Assembly: GCA_019055375.1 (NCBI GenBank)
Contig: JAHQIW010004482.1
Span: 29,422 to 93,421, forward strand
Source of the DNA: Parelaphostrongylus tenuis
Lineage: Eukaryota; Nematoda; Chromadorea; Rhabditida; Metastrongylidae
Length of the DNA stretch: 64,000 nt
Reading direction: 5' to 3'
Shown piece after piece: positions 47,063 to 61,312 of the stretch. Below the pieces are notes generated by a model. That model saw only the letters and a program-made list of their open reading frames with translations, did not search any database and was not told where the DNA came from. Made by a program: the position numbers and the translations under genes. Position 1 is the first letter of the stretch; each line of letters starts with the position of its first letter.

Positions 47063-50000
47063 ATAGCAGTGGACTGCATTTGAAAAAGTACAGCTCGATC
47101 TGATGTCGCAGTAGTTGCTCAGTTATTCACTGCACATTTTCAATTAGAACAAAATCAACAGCACTACTGTAAGATTTTCGCTCCTCTGTCGTTAACTCCT
47201 TCAAAAAGAATGAATTTACCGCAATGCTACGGTTCTGTCCTTGAATCGGACCACATTCCAGAGTTATTGTAACGGTTCGTTGGCCTACTACAAAAACGCT
47301 ACTTGTCTATTTAAATCAAAACAAAAGTATTATTCATAGAGCTGCCGAAGCTCGAAAAAGAAAGAACGCAAAGCAGCATTCCACCTATACTACATCCGAT
47401 TCACTATGCAATGTGTCTAAATCATTAGCAATATGTTAAATTCGAGTAGTGTTGTCGTTTCAAATTAGATAACTACACTCTAGAAGATATAAGGAATAAC
47501 TTTAACAAAACATAGATTAACTACTGCAGTTTCGGAATCACCATACAGTTTACAATTTGACGCACAAAAACCACTGTGCTTCTACAGCTAAAAAAAAAAA
47601 ACAATGACATATCGTAGCAAAAATCAAAACATATGATCTCTAGAGTGCCCCGGCAAACATGGCAGAGTAATAAAAATGTGAATACAGAAGAAGAACCACT
47701 AAAATAAAGGTGCAATTCAAATGAAAAACCATACAGTTGCTCCGGTAATGTAGACTGACCACCATAAACAAATACATTTGATTTATCAGCATAAAACCTT
47801 AGGTGCCTAGCTTCCAAAGAAAACACGATTCTAGAGCTGCTTGAAGAAAATGAAGATACGATTGACAACTTTGATATGGTGTTTGCGAGTCAATATGGCT
47901 CTATTGCAAAAACGCACCAATTCAACTCTTGAGAGATGTTCAGAAATGAAAAAAATGTTTAAAATTCAACAAATAAATATTCAACCGTGTTGCAGAAACA
48001 ACAATTCTTTGTCGTTGGCACATAGGATGACTCGTAACTTTAGACCGATTGTGATGCGCATCGTGTTCGATACGTTGGAACCAGATTGTCAGTCCGGCGT
48101 TCATCTTCGTGGAAGTCGCCCCTTCACTTCCATGAGCCTGAGTTGAACTTCAAAGAGTGGTATTAAAATTAAGTAAGGCATATTGGAGTGGTACGATACT
48201 ATTGGATATACATTCGCATGTCTTTGAGTAATTCTAGCTCTAAACGAGCGTGTACGGCGTGGGTATTACATATTCTCACGTTGCGACCAAGCTCACTACA
48301 TGCCAAGGTCTTAGCCGTATATTTCTCTTCAAATCCGTCGTTGGCCAGACGACTATACTAGAAACTGAAGATCTCAACTTTGGAAAAAATATTCGAAAAA
48401 TTGGTTCTTCAATGCTGCACAATAGGTCTTCATTTCTCTGTAAAAAAATGCACTTTTGAATTGCATTTTGCAAAACAAATATGAAACTGGAAGATTCATG
48501 CTAAGAAGAAGAGCATGCAGTAATTACATCTTCATCATTCAAGTTAAACGATTCGAAAAAAAAAACGATTCACACTCCGATAAGTTTACTGAAATATATT
48601 AAGAGCTTTGAAGTAGGACAAAAATATTGAAGAGTACATCAGAAGTTATGGAGAGAACAAGCCACCCTAATGTGGCTTCTCTCAAAATGTGCAAGAGGTT
48701 TAGAGCAGAATAGATCTTTCACGTGCTTACATGAGCTTTCTTAGAAAAAAATTCCTAAATAAGTTAACAAATTATACTACTGATGAGATGTTGGTCAGAA
48801 ATCGTTTTTTAGCAAGCATTCCTCTCATTCCAGAAAAACTCCACTCTTCCTTCCATGTTTTTCGCTCCTTTGAGATGGCTTCACGACATACTCATTCTGG
48901 AGTGGATTTATGAACTAAATAACTGGGAATTACTGCAATATATTTATTCACACAGAACAAACTGTTACTCGTTAATTCTACGGAACACATGCTACATCTG
49001 ATCTTTCGTGTCTTCTAAGACTTCGCATTCTTCGAGTGAACACGCTTAAAGTGTTGGACGAACTCGGCATGGTAGTTGCTACTTCAGCCATCAGAAATAT
49101 CCTAACTATCAAAACTCATACTCTAAAAGTAACCGCAAAGGCCGAATTACATTTTATAAAGCATCGGAAGTCAGAAATCACATGGAAACCAGGCACAGTG
49201 AATGCAATCTGTGCACTAACACGTCAATCTAAGATGATAATTACAACGAAATGATTATGAAAGCGAGCAGAAACTGAAGGGAAAAGAAAAGCTTTACTAA
49301 TGGAAGAACAACCTGAGAATAAGAAACTATAACTAGAAGTTTTTATCGCAACTACTAAATTGCGAGACGGTTAGCTGACAAGTATAGTGGACGTTCTAGC
49401 TGCATTAATGATGTTTGTTATTTGTGAACACCTCATCGTGTGAAACGTTTTGATCCTCCTCTCTACAGTTCTAATTTTTTTCAAATTGAATTTTGCTCTC
49501 TGGAAGATCTCAGAGATCTGATTGCAAGTCATGAATACCCTTCATCACAAATCACACAGAAGCTATACACAGCTTAATATATTCCTCACATACATACACC
49601 ATTCTGCATCGGAGACGTCTGCGATAAGATGTGAACTAAACAAGTTCGGAATACAAATGAGAAAAGTTACTAGGATTGAATTTTACTAACTACAAAACAA
49701 TCTAAGAATAATAAGGTGTAATTGTAAGCTGGTTATACGATGCTATTGAGTTATTGAGCAAAATAGACAGGTCTCCGAACCACTAATTGATAACTTCGTA
49801 GACGCCGTTTTGACATCGATTATACGAGGTGGAAGCTCTAGTGGTTGATTGGAACTACGATTCAATCCTTTTGTAACTCATTGATATGCACCGGATGTAT
49901 TGGTCAACTGGTTTTGGACCACGATGAAACAAGTTACAAGAAGTTAGAGACTTTTAACGGTTGATCACGCTTCGCACACTCTTCCTAGTTGACATACTAA

Positions 50001-51024
50001 GTCAGAGAGTAGGACGGAATGACACAATTGCTCCTTCATAATCTCACGTGTTATGAGCAGCTCAATGCTTCAATCGGACACTTTGATTTCGAATAATAGT
50101 TAGCCTCATGAGTATCATCCGACCATGTTAATGAGCTTTCATTTCTATGTTCTTTGCTGAATATATATCACGAGTTGTAAAGATGTTCAAATTGTCGACT
50201 AGCCCTCTCGGTGATTGGCACGTGCTTGTTGACCAGTTAATTATCGTGTTTTTTTTATACCAGTATGAGATCATTAGAATTTCTTCAAGACTATAGTGAG
50301 TTCTATTTTCGTCTAAATGAGTCGAACCAAACAAGCATTTTGCTCTTCCACATTGCTTCCATTTTGAATGTGTTCACTTGAAATTGTTTGCAGTGCACAG
50401 TGTAGCGCAATTCTTTCTGCCATCAACTTGTTTTTTAGTAGCCATCACTTCTAGAATGGCGGTTTCTAGGCAGTTTGAAAAAGGGCGTTCATGTACGAAG
50501 GATGCCCAGTAAATCGTCGTCCGATTAGCGATAAACTTGCTACACGTTGAGTAATCAAATCGAAAAGCACCCTTAGATGATGCGACGCTCACGATTTTAT
50601 GCTGTGAATCGAAAGAGTCCACAGAACACATGGAGACATTTTAACTGCGGTTGAGAGCTCGACGAAGTACCAACTATTTGGCACGTTTGAAAAGTTGTGG
50701 ACGATAAAATGCTAAAAGTTATATGACAGTATCTATTTTGATCCACGGGTCAATTGAATCACAAGGCTTGCGGCTATATTCCTCAGTACGGGACTAAAGG
50801 AATGCAAACGTAACTCGCTTTCTATGTATCGGTAAATTATTTCAAACCTTTTCACATTACTAAACTTCACGAAAATGTTCTGGAGAATTCGATCTTGATA
50901 CAATCGTCGAACTCGCTCAGCGGGCTGGTGCGCCTTGATGAAAGCTAAATACTAGTGGGTTTAATAATCAATTGGAAATCATCTTTATTTGAACGCCGAC
51001 TGCGGTATTATGGTGTTTAAATAA
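47063..51024. other. region with no recognised gene
   Basis: AT-rich single-copy-looking DNA. Short frames are present, but I find no conserved motif, domain or convincing splice-linked exon pair. Confidence 0.45.
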
Positions 51025-51135
51025 ACCCAATGATGTAGAGTGGTGTGCAAAAACGTTTGCGTCAGCCGGGATATTAACCCAGATCTTACTCTTTCAGGGA
51101 GCATGTGCTAAACCGTTGCACCACCAACGCTAGTG
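51025..51135 (-). repeat. second tRNA-like repeat family
   Basis: GATGTAGAGTGGTGTGCAAA tail and GTTGCACCACCAACGC head, as at 45725. Confidence 0.65.
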
Positions 51136-54100
51136 GGTCTGTTAGCAAAGTATACTTTCGTTTATAATATGTGGTTCTTTGCTGATGATCGTCTAAAAAT
51201 ATTATTATGCACTTTTCAACTTATTATCATAAAATCCGCGTATTAAATTCGCAATCTAAAACGTTCCGAAGACCCTCTAAATGAGTCGCACAGCTGAAAT
51301 TTCATAGTGATGAATATGTTTGTTGCCGTCCAAACCTTGTTTTAAACTATTGCTGGGTTTCATAAACTGGGATTTTACGGTTAAATTGACTATTCAGACT
51401 GGAAGAAAGTTTTGTCGTCGAAACCGACAATCTAATAAATTATTGTTTTGTGCGGGCACTAGCTTTCCCGTTAGAATTATGAGTTATATAACAAGTCTAA
51501 CACATACTTGTTGACTTGAGTCGATTAATTTCAACCATCAAATCATGGAAAAATTACTACCATTACTGTGATGGGAACAATGAACGATGAAAAACGTTTG
51601 TGTATTCGAAGCATTTCCTCCTACAAAAAAAACTTTTCAGTGGGTTTGCTTGAGGCTCTCTCTCTAATTTTCCACTGATCTTCACTAAGTAGGAATGGAT
51701 TGAGTGGAACAGCAGATGAGAACTTATAACAATATCAACGATATCGAGCACGATCGAAAAGAATAAGAGAAATAATAAAAGTGGCTTATAGATTACATTT
51801 GTTTTCGTATTGAATACGAAAATTCATTATGAGCAGGCATATGCTTAGCTAATGTTCAAAACAGCCGTCATTTTACTACAATCCATATCAAAACCAGTGC
51901 GCCTCAAGTGAGAAGAGGTAATCAAAGTATACGACCAACTAAACCTCTAGTAGTTGTACATAAAGATTTATATTAACGGAGAAGTGTAATAAATCATTTA
52001 CGGTAAAAAATGAGTTATTGTGTTAGGATTTTTCGCTTCTCAATTAGTCTAGTTATTTGTAGAAAGAGAATCTGAGTTTACTTTTTGTTGTATGCTTCAT
52101 TGCTCATTCTGCTTTCTGGATTAGGTAACACATCATCCACAATCGTCATCCCACTCTACTTGATTCTATATTATGGCTTTGTTAGTGCCATCGCATGGTT
52201 ACCCCATCGTTTCAGTACGTTAATTAAAGTACTCCGAATAAATAGAGTTGTCGTTACATGAATTACATTACTTTTTGCTTATCTGGGGGTAGATGCTAAC
52301 GTCGGAGAAGTTTGGTGAAATAGGTGGCGAGAAGGTTCATTCGTATTTAGAAGAACTGGTAAGTCGTACGGTTTTCCGCTTTATCATTACTTCAGCATAA
52401 TCTTAGTTCGAAGGACTAGCACTTATTCAGTAGCTTGGAAGCGAGGATTCTGAAATGGGTTTGGTTTTTGAAGATTCTTATAGAGAGAGAATGATACTAC
52501 ATTTCACACCCGAAGATGTCCGCATCAAAAGCATATGAACGTATCTAGAAAATCGTGATGTGCCAAGATACCAAAAATACTTCAAGCCTTTCCCGAAATG
52601 GAAGAAATTCTCAAGTAACGAAAACTATGCGTTTGTCAAATCGTACTGCGGGCAGCGGTTTTCTATAATATAAAAAAGCGAGATTTTCGCCAATCATTAA
52701 AATTTTTTCTCCGCTTAGAAGAAAATTCTAAGTTTCTTGTTCCGAGGTTGTTGAAGAGGCACCGCTATAAAGTTTAAGTGACAGGTTACCTACATTGGGT
52801 GAGTAACGTAATCTTCTTTTCGTTGTTATAGCGCTGTATGAAGACATCTGTAAAAAAATAATTTTTGTTCAGAAGCCGTCCAAATTTCAGCTATCGAAAG
52901 ATTACAAAAAGTCTAATAAAAACTTACGCGTGACGAGGATACCACGATAACACCAGCCTACCAATTTTGGTACACTTGATCCCGAGAAGGTAAACAAGAA
53001 CATGAATTTTCAGTCGTCCAAAACTTTTATAAAACGTGGATAACATACCAATTTTAAGCACGATCTCATTTTGGGAGTCGGAAGACGACGAAAGAGACGA
53101 AGGATGACCTTACACGGAACATCCAATGTAAGGTGAAGGAGAGCGGTAGCACAGTGATTATTGATGTAGTGGATCAGAAAGCTAGGTGATAAGCAAAGCG
53201 CTGGTTCGATCCCTTTCCGCGAAATTCGTCGCGATCAATAAGATGAACGCTTTAGAACACCTTGGTACGGCTATCTCCGAGGCTGTAAAGCGAATCACCT
53301 CGATCAGCACTTCGAAGATATATAGAAGAAATTGGCAGTCGAACAGTAGGTGTAATGTTGTCCAAGACCTATATGAGGGACGAATGCAACGAAGAGAATC
53401 GAATGCTAGAAGAGCTGGGATCCACACAATGGATTGTGATAGCGGGTCGTTTGAAAAAGTATTGAAAAAATATTTTGTTACATAAAGACTCTTTGGCTCA
53501 CCTTTTGCACTCAGTCAAAGCCTCTTCACTATCGACGCTGCAGTAGTCGTGGCACGCGAAAGGTTACTCTTTTGGCTTAATAACTGTCAAAAAGTTTTTT
53601 GCACAGGTTTACTTTGCCATAAGAGACGCGACAGCTTGAAATTGCAGAGGATTTTTAACATTTTGTGTACAACAGACCCACGGCGCTAGCATTGACCCGG
53701 CGGAGAGCAATGCGTAATGCCGAGTGATAGGTGATAATGGCCAACGGGAAAAAGGCTGATGGTTGACTCTCCTTTTATAACTCTTCACGGAGGGCTTTCT
53801 GGTGCAATTCTTTGTTGTCGATTAGTACTGAAGCTTCTTCTATACGTAATTATTATGGCAAAACACTCAAATATCTTGCAGATCCTTGAGACAACAGTGG
53901 AGTCAAGCACAGGTTTCGCAAAACTGACTGCATCCCTTCCTAAATAACCATCGTCTAAAGAGTCCTACAGCGTAGGGAAGATATCTTCATTATCGACTTT
54001 TACAAGACTGTTAAACGAAATGCGAAAAAAGTTGGATATGTGTTGTTACCGCTCAGAAATATGCTCAGTATCAACAAGTATTAGGGATCTGAGCGCTTTT

Positions 54101-55370
54101 ATTTTGCTGTAATGATCACGATATAGGAGAACCATGATACTGATCGACACCAAGAAGTCTGCTATGAAGCATCTTAATTGGGAAACGAACCAGCAGCCTT
54201 GTTTTTGATGGGGAGCCTCACTAACCACTCTGCATGGTATTGCAAATTTTGCGTCTCTATGACAGTAATTTTTTATGCACGTACATTCTACATAATAATT
54301 ACGATACAGTTTTAGAGTCAAGGTAAAGCGATGATTCATCAAAAGTTGAATATCTGGTCAGTGAAGTTTTTCGAAAAACGGTTTTTTTAAATATTTTTGT
54401 GGGTACAGAATAGAACTATTGCCAATGAATGCACAACGCAACATTTTTGTTCAACAATGTATCGAGTGATTACGAGGTGTGTAAGAAAATACTTGTACAC
54501 AACTAAATAATCTATGGGGAAAAAACCTCTAAAGAGGTCACTTGTCACAAAAGTGCTAAAGTGCTGTATAGTGTGTGCAAACAACCTAGCATCATGGTTA
54601 GAGGTGCCCTACTATCAGCCCTCTTGTTCTTCATGCCCTGCGTCCCTCCTCTGTAGGAACTTGTTGCAAGAAAACGTAACATGAGCTTTTTACCTTTTCT
54701 ATTAGAGATTTTTTACACTAAGAGTAAGGAATGAAGCTGTTCAGATGATAAATTTTATTCTGCATCTATCAAGCATAGAATGAAATGCCGAACGATTTTC
54801 AAGCTGAAATATTTCCTTCATGATCAGTCCGTTAGTATCATGTGCTTGGTTTCTATTTTCTCCTTGATTTTCGGTCTCCATATTTATTGATCTCAAACAG
54901 AACCATGGCATCCTCACCGCTATTGAAAATCTGATGGTCAGGGAAGTAGTGATCCTCGAGCACTCTGTAAAGAAATAACTTCTCATTTTTATGTCTTGAC
55001 ACAACTACGTGCTTCAGTCGCTCCACCCAAGAACATAAATCAAGAATTACCTGAAATGTGCCTCCACTTCAGCGATTTTACGAAGTCGACTTCTCACCGT
55101 AATATAATATTTGAACAGTCCATCTACACGAATTTTGCGGTCCCTAGCACATTCTTCATAGTTTCTTCTTTTCGCCATTGTCGTCCATGGTAGTGGTTTG
55201 ATTCGAGCATGGCTGTTGGCGCGAGTTTCATGCTGTGACCTGTAAATTACCGGCAGCTGCGAGCATGGCTGATTGATTCTTCTTACGAACACGTCCGCTC
55301 AACTTCTGATTGGTCGTTCTATGGGAGAGAATTCTTGTGAGGTACACTCTACAAATTGTTCCGTCCATCT
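51136..55370. other. region with no recognised gene
   Basis: Only repeats are recognisable (module at 52640-52920, third tRNA-like family at 53133-53430, a repeat at 54120-54270 related to 11265-11390). One exon-like stretch at 52293-52360 (+) reads ATGCTAACGTCGGAGAAGTT onward and ends CTG before GTAAGT, but no partner exon was found. Confidence 0.4.
53133..53430 (+). repeat. third tRNA-like repeat family
   Basis: GGAGAGCGGTAGCACAGTGA, GCTGGTTCGATCCC and TCCAAGACCTATATGAGGGA match the head, B-box and tail of the 42837 and 43572 copies. Confidence 0.5.
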
Positions 55371-56160
55371 GTCGTTTCACCTTCTATGACATATATAACC
55401 GGTTCATCTGTGCTTGACTATCGACGTATATCCCTCTGGAACTCGAAAATGAGATATATATTCTAGGTTTGAAATGCGCAAGCCGGCTAGTTGTTGCGAG
55501 TGCCGACTGCATTGTGGAAAAGCATCGTTTAAGCGTTCTAGTAGTTCTTTTGTCTCCTGTCGCGGTCAAAGTCTCAACCCACTTCTCTTCTGCGTAGTAG
55601 TACGCTGACATGCGCATCAAATACATTAGCGCGTAGTTACTTGGTCGGTGGCTTCTTTGAGAGGCTTGAATGCGGCTCACACTGCTCTTATTCATCTGTC
55701 AAGTTTGTCCTCCGTATTTTTTTCCCATTCGCTGCTCTTGTTCATCTGTCAAGATTCCCCTCTATACTGTTTTCCACATCCAATGAACGTCCGAGGTGGA
55801 AGTACGAGGTGTTCTCCGTAACATAGTATCCACCTCGCTTTGTTCATCATTGCAGCATATGATCTTTCATCAATTAGATCTTTATAGGTTTTTGCGTAGT
55901 GAAATCTTCTTTCCCACTTCGTTGACTTTGTTAGGCATCGTCTCCGCTCCACCAGTGCTGTGTGAAGATAAAACGATCTTTGGCATAATTCCGTGCTAGT
56001 GGGCACACCAACTTCACTCCTGAGATCATTAGGCATCGCCAGTCATACACCAATACCCGGTACAGTTGAAGCATGTCCTCTTCGCAGACTAATAATCTTC
56101 CTTGCGGAATGCGTTTAGAGCCTTTTTGTGTACTGTGCTTCACTACTGAAGGTTTGTAGA
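55370..56160 (-). other. cluster of minus-strand open frames, unidentified
   Basis: Three frames (55384-55695, 55749-56036, 55931-56143) cover most of the stretch on one strand. No family motif is visible. A 54-base offset tandem duplication (TGCTCTTRTTCATCTGTCAA at 55681 and 55735) breaks them. A decayed mobile-element protein is possible. Confidence 0.3.
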
Positions 56161-56399
56161 TCTCCCAAGCCTCTAGTTCCCTAAAATTAGCTCATTTTTC
56201 TCAAATCAGTGTTTCTCTAAATATGTCAAGTCACATTATTTGTCTTCTTTCATATAATTTTTATAGCTTTTTAAAACTTCCAAAAAATAAAAATAATATA
56301 AGAAAACTATCTATTAGCCTCAGCATCCATCAGAATATCACAGTTTTTGCTTGCAAAGCTAAACACGGGTTTATTATAATAAAGCATTTTCAAACAGCT

Positions 56400-56427
56400 A
56401 GAATCTCGACAATTTCGTCTTCTTCAG
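56400..56427 (-). ncRNA. hammerhead-like motif near a PLE fragment
   Basis: CTGAAGA is intact with stem II AGACGAAATTGTC; the GAAA box is changed to GAGA. It lies about 250 bases left of the RT fragment at 56680. Confidence 0.5.
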
Positions 56428-56679
56428 ATTCTGAAGGGATCGTTCTCTACAACATAACCAGCCAAACACCTCCATTAATCTAATAGAAAAATATCATTGA
56501 ACTTAGATTAATCGCTCCCAGAGAAAAGTGGATTAGGTTCTTTCAACGTCGACGTCCGTTGCACAATCCTAAGGCATCTGCGCGCTTCTCATACAACGTC
56601 AGGATCACCAAATATGCACATTGTTAGTTCATCAAGTCATGGTTCTTTCAAAACACTGCCTTAACGGCTTGATATTTAG

Positions 56680-57160
56680 ATGGTCCACGAAATATTCCGC
56701 ACAAATGAGAGGGTTGGCAATAGCACGGAGAATGGTATCCAGTCTTGCTATTGCCTTTCGTCTAGATTGGCAGCTGCAGTGATCGATCTCCGGCCACTAC
56801 TCTGCTGTAGATATACAGATGACTGTTTTGCTACCTGCTCCACACAACAGAAAATGGATAGATGCAATATAATGTTGAATGAACAGTCATAGTAGATGAA
56901 ATTCAACTGTGAGTACACAAAGAAGAGCGCTTTCCATCTAGATGACCAATGTAATCTATCCTAAAATATTACCAAGTGGTACCGAAAACCAGGTAACAAA
57001 AATTTTATAATTTATCACCTCTCCTCTCATCCCTCCCAACAAAGAGGTCGTTTGTGAGAAATATGCTTTGAATAGTCGTCAACGCGTGTACAGAAAAGGG
57101 AAAAAGGTAGAATTCCTAGCACTAAGTAAGCGAATTATCCTTTCCAATGGCTAGAAGTAG
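56680..57160 (+). pseudogene. Penelope-like reverse transcriptase fragment, decayed
   Basis: The frame LLCCRYTDDCFATCSTQQKM matches LLYCRYIDDCFIVCSTQDEM of the 7.3-7.9 kb element, with YTDD for YIDD. After a stop, diverged thumb sequence continues (WYRKPGNKNFI, then YHLSSHPS). Stops and frame changes show it is dead. Confidence 0.8.
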
Positions 57161-57299
57161 CACCTCATGATAGATTCAGAGCAAATGGTGCACCCTTAGC
57201 GACAATTCCATTGAAAGCAAAGCCCGTTTTTCTTGCTCTTAATTCCAAGCAAGATAAATATAACATCAAAATGGTGCCTGAGAAGGGCAGCATATAAAA

Positions 57300-60200
57300 A
57301 ATTGAGGTACTATTCCAAAATCAGCACCGTGTATCCCCTCCAAAAATAGATTGTTTTCTAATTTTTTTCTTGGAGTTTTGGCAGTCGTTAGATAGCTTAA
57401 ATCACAAGAATTTCAATAGTGCACTTCATTTTTAAGATGGCCATTTTACGGCGCTGTTACAGCAAAATTTAAACTGTGTTTCACTCGGGCGATTTACGCT
57501 GGAAAGTGCTTTTTTCCTAAACATTTGGTAGTCATTCGATAGCTCAAATCTCGTCGATTTGGTGTACTTGGTTTCAAATTTACTACGCCGCAGTAGCCAA
57601 AATAAGAATGAGTTTGACACTGGGCGCTCCTTGCTCTTTGCTCTGATATCTAAATGGGATTTCGCAACACTGGCACGAAGCCACAGCGCTTTTTTGCAAT
57701 AACGGCTATATGAGAATCCAGTTATCCTTGGCTACGATAGCGCATCACGGATTCTCCCCAAAACCAAGTTTTCATTGAAGTTGTCGAGAAATGAGCTATC
57801 GAAGAACGATTAAAAGTTTGAGGGAATAGCTTTGTTCAACGAGAAATGCATGAGTGTGGAACATAATTTTACTTTAACTATAATAGCGCATAAGAGGCCG
57901 TTTCAGAAATAAAATACGCTATGAAAATTTTCGAGATTTGTGCTATCGAATGACTACCATAACTCTCAAAAAAATCAGAAAATGCGTTTTTCTCAAGGGG
58001 TAGAAATAGGATGCGAATAGCGGAAATGATCCCAATTTGCCCAACACAACCTAGTTTTTTTTTTTGACGTTCTTCGATGGCTTAGATCTCGACGACTTCA
58101 ATGAAAACTTGGTTTTTGGTAGATTCCTTTAGCCTGGTACAACGCATAAGAAGTCCTTTTTGTAATCAAAGTTATTATTGCAGTTTTTGAGAATTGTCTA
58201 GCAAGCGATTACTAAAAGATTAAGAGAAACGTCCTGTTCAGCGAGAAATGCTTTACTGTGAAACATAGTTCTATTTCTATTATGTTAGGGAACTGAAAAG
58301 GTCATCTACAAAAACAAAGAGCATTATTCACTTAGAATGGAACAAATGAAAAACCGACCTCATTCTCTCGACAAGAATTTTTCATTGAAGTGTTAGTGAC
58401 CATTCGAAAGCTGAGACTTCAGGCTACATCCCCACTTCACCGCTTTTCGAAAACCCTTTTTTGACGTTGCTACAGAGGTAGATTCCTTGCGTTGCAGAAG
58501 CACATATTTGTCGGCGGACAGAGCTCTTCCTTTGGACTAGTAGTTAGTCTGAAGTGTTATCGAATTTGACTCAAACGCTGTTCTTATAGCCTGAAAAGGC
58601 CGTTTCTCCGCAATGTAGAAGGTAAAATAAGTTGTATTCCCATCTGCGACCAAGGGGATCTTTCGCCAATTCACGTGCCTCTGCGTGAGGCGGCAACGCA
58701 AACTACTGACGCGATACTTCTCTGTGCATTTATATGCCCGAAAAATCGGTGGTCATCGCGTCACCGAACTTGGTCGCCTCAAGCTCGGACACGGGAATTC
58801 GCCAAGAAATTCCTTAAGCGCAGAAGGGAGTTCAACTTGGTTTACCTGTTGTTTCGCAAAGAAATGATCTTTTTTGGGAAACAAGCGCACCATTAGAATC
58901 AGAAACGTTTACGCTATCCTATGAGTACTAATAGTCCATACAAAGTGCTCTGCTAGGCGGTAAATAAGTGCGTCTGCAAGGCAAAAAATCTCCTTCCGCA
59001 GCAATGTCAAAAAGGGCTTTCCAAAAACTGGCAACGTGTGGCTGTGGCCTGAAGTCTCAGCTTTCGAATGAGTTCTAATAATCCTTTGAAAACTTCCTGT
59101 CAAGCGAATGAGGTCGGCTTTTTATTTGTTCTTTTATAACTGAAAGAACCAAGCAAAGTATACCACTGAAATTCTTGTGATTTGAGCTACAGAATGAACA
59201 CCAAACTTCTGAAAAAAAAGAGAAAATGGGTTTCGCTCAAGGAGTTGAAACAGGGTGGGATTGATGGAGATGATTTCCATATCTAGAATAGTGACTGAAA
59301 TGCTAGCGAATATTCTGAAGAGCTATATAGTTCGCACTTGCTTATATGACCGACTATGTGCGACGCAAGAGTGTATAAATGCCTTGACAGTATAAAACGG
59401 TAATTATGTGAGTATGGGTGCCGTCTATTTAGTTTCTTGTGAGGTATAGACGACTCTGCGTCAATATAAGAAGACTCCTAGTCAGAAACTCAACTAGACT
59501 CGCATAGGACACATACACATAAGGAGGGCGATTCTAAAGCTAAGGCTATCATCCTCGTAAAGGAGTATGAAACCTTAGCGCATTAGATTCTCAAAACACT
59601 TTGGATGAATTCGATGAATACAAACAAGGACTGCTGGAAGAAATGGCTCGTTAATAAATGTGATATTGACTTGGTAGTTAAGCTGCAAATTTGATTTGAT
59701 TGGTGCACTGGCATTCAGTCCACTTGAACTCTGTACGGTCGCTCTGCGCTTGGACAACTCAATAAAAAATTCACAAATAGCGTGAGTACGTGAAAAGTTG
59801 CTTTGCGTTTGGTGCTATTGAAATTTAGGCCTGCTAATTTTTTCTATTGAAGTAATGGAGGTGTTTATCTGAGTTGCAGATATTTTGAAATTTTCGGCTT
59901 TTGAAGAAGTCGAAACTACGCAATGTCAGCTCGCATATACTGTATTATAACAACGACGTGTTTGGCTTAGAAAGCAAAATTTTGAAACAGGGAGACTATA
60001 ATGCTAGATGCAATGTATTAGTACGCGTGCTCAAGCATTCACACAAAACCGTAACACGTGAAAACGACTGAGGTGTCAAGTGAAGAATTTTTTTTTAAAG
60101 ACTATGTTTATCGACAAATACGCCATGACGTAAACACTATAGGAGTCATCTGATGCAAAAACGCTCAGCGCTTTCAACTCTTAGCTCATGGCAAATTTTA

Positions 60201-61150
60201 CTAATTTCAGTTAATCCATTGGTCGACAAAACTTCCTCAAAACGGTACAAAAGTTATTTGTTAAGTAAGGTTACGGTCTTTTCGTACCTATAAATCTAAT
60301 CTTTCCGTCTTTTTCGAACAAAAATTCCTACAGTAGACACGCAAGCAACTGAGAAGCGGCTGTAGGGTATTTGTCCATTACGAGGCAAAAAAATAAATAA
60401 CCGGGTTCATTCACTGGACAGGAAATTTTCATGGAACTGTTAGTAATCATTCGAAAGCTTAGATTTCTGGCTACAGTCCCTCGCTGCCGTTTTTGGAATG
60501 ACTCTTTCATAACGCTGTAAAATCTACACAAAACTGTGTACGAGACGCACACATTTCACACCAAACAGCGCTCTTTCTTTGAACTGATAGTAATCTTTCG
60601 ACAGCGTAATCGTTTATCATTCCACTGTTGAGCCTATATCCTGAAAAGAACGTTTCTCTGCAACGCAGCAGGTAAAATAAGTTGAATTCGTATGTGCGAC
60701 TAAGGTTTTTGGCCAATTCATGTGCTGCCGAATGAGGCGACCACGTGCGTTAAGGCGATGATCGATCAATCTTGGACCGCTTTTACGATATCAGATGAGC
60801 GGCACGTGGCAGCATAAGCCAGCGACCCGTCACCTAGCCAAAAATTCCCTTGGTCGCACATGCGATTTTACCTTTTTCATCTGCTGCTTTGCAGAGAAAC
60901 GGTTTTTTTTAGAATACAACCACAGCGCTGATACTATCAAATGATTACTACTGGTCCAAGGAAAAAGCTTAATCGGCAAGAAATATGTGCGCCTAGAACG
61001 CAAGGAATTCCCTTCTACAACAACGTTATAAAAGGCTTCTTTTAAAACGGCCACGTGGGGCTGTAGCCAGAAATCTAAGTTTTCGAATGATCACTGACAC
61101 TCCCATGGAAAATTCCTGTCCAGGGAACAAGCTTGGTTTTCCATTTGTCG
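57300..61150. repeat. block of diverged repeated modules
   Basis: Recurrent motifs in the same order are ATTCGATAGCTCAAATCTCG, ...TTTCAAT..., a GTT(A)CAGCAAAA block, a CGCTGGACAAAGCTCTTCCT-like block, CTTTTAGTAATC and ATAACGCTGTAA. Each recurs many times over 3.8 kb on both strands, with single modules scattered elsewhere. There is no coding sequence. It looks like an old satellite or the body of a high-copy element. Confidence 0.55.
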
Positions 61151-61199
61151 TCTCACAGTGGACAAGTATGGCTTTGATTCAACGAAACAGCATTATATA

Positions 61200-61312
61200 C
61201 CCTTTGATGCAGAGTGATGTGCAAAACTTTCGCGTCACGCGGGACTCGAACCCACATCGTATCCATCCGAGAGCGCGTGCTCTAAACCGTTGCTACCGAC
61301 ACCCGTTTTGCT
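61200..61312 (-). repeat. second tRNA-like repeat family
   Basis: GATGCAGAGTGATGTGCAAA tail and GCGGGACTCGAACCCACATC, a tRNA-like B-box in reverse. Confidence 0.65.
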
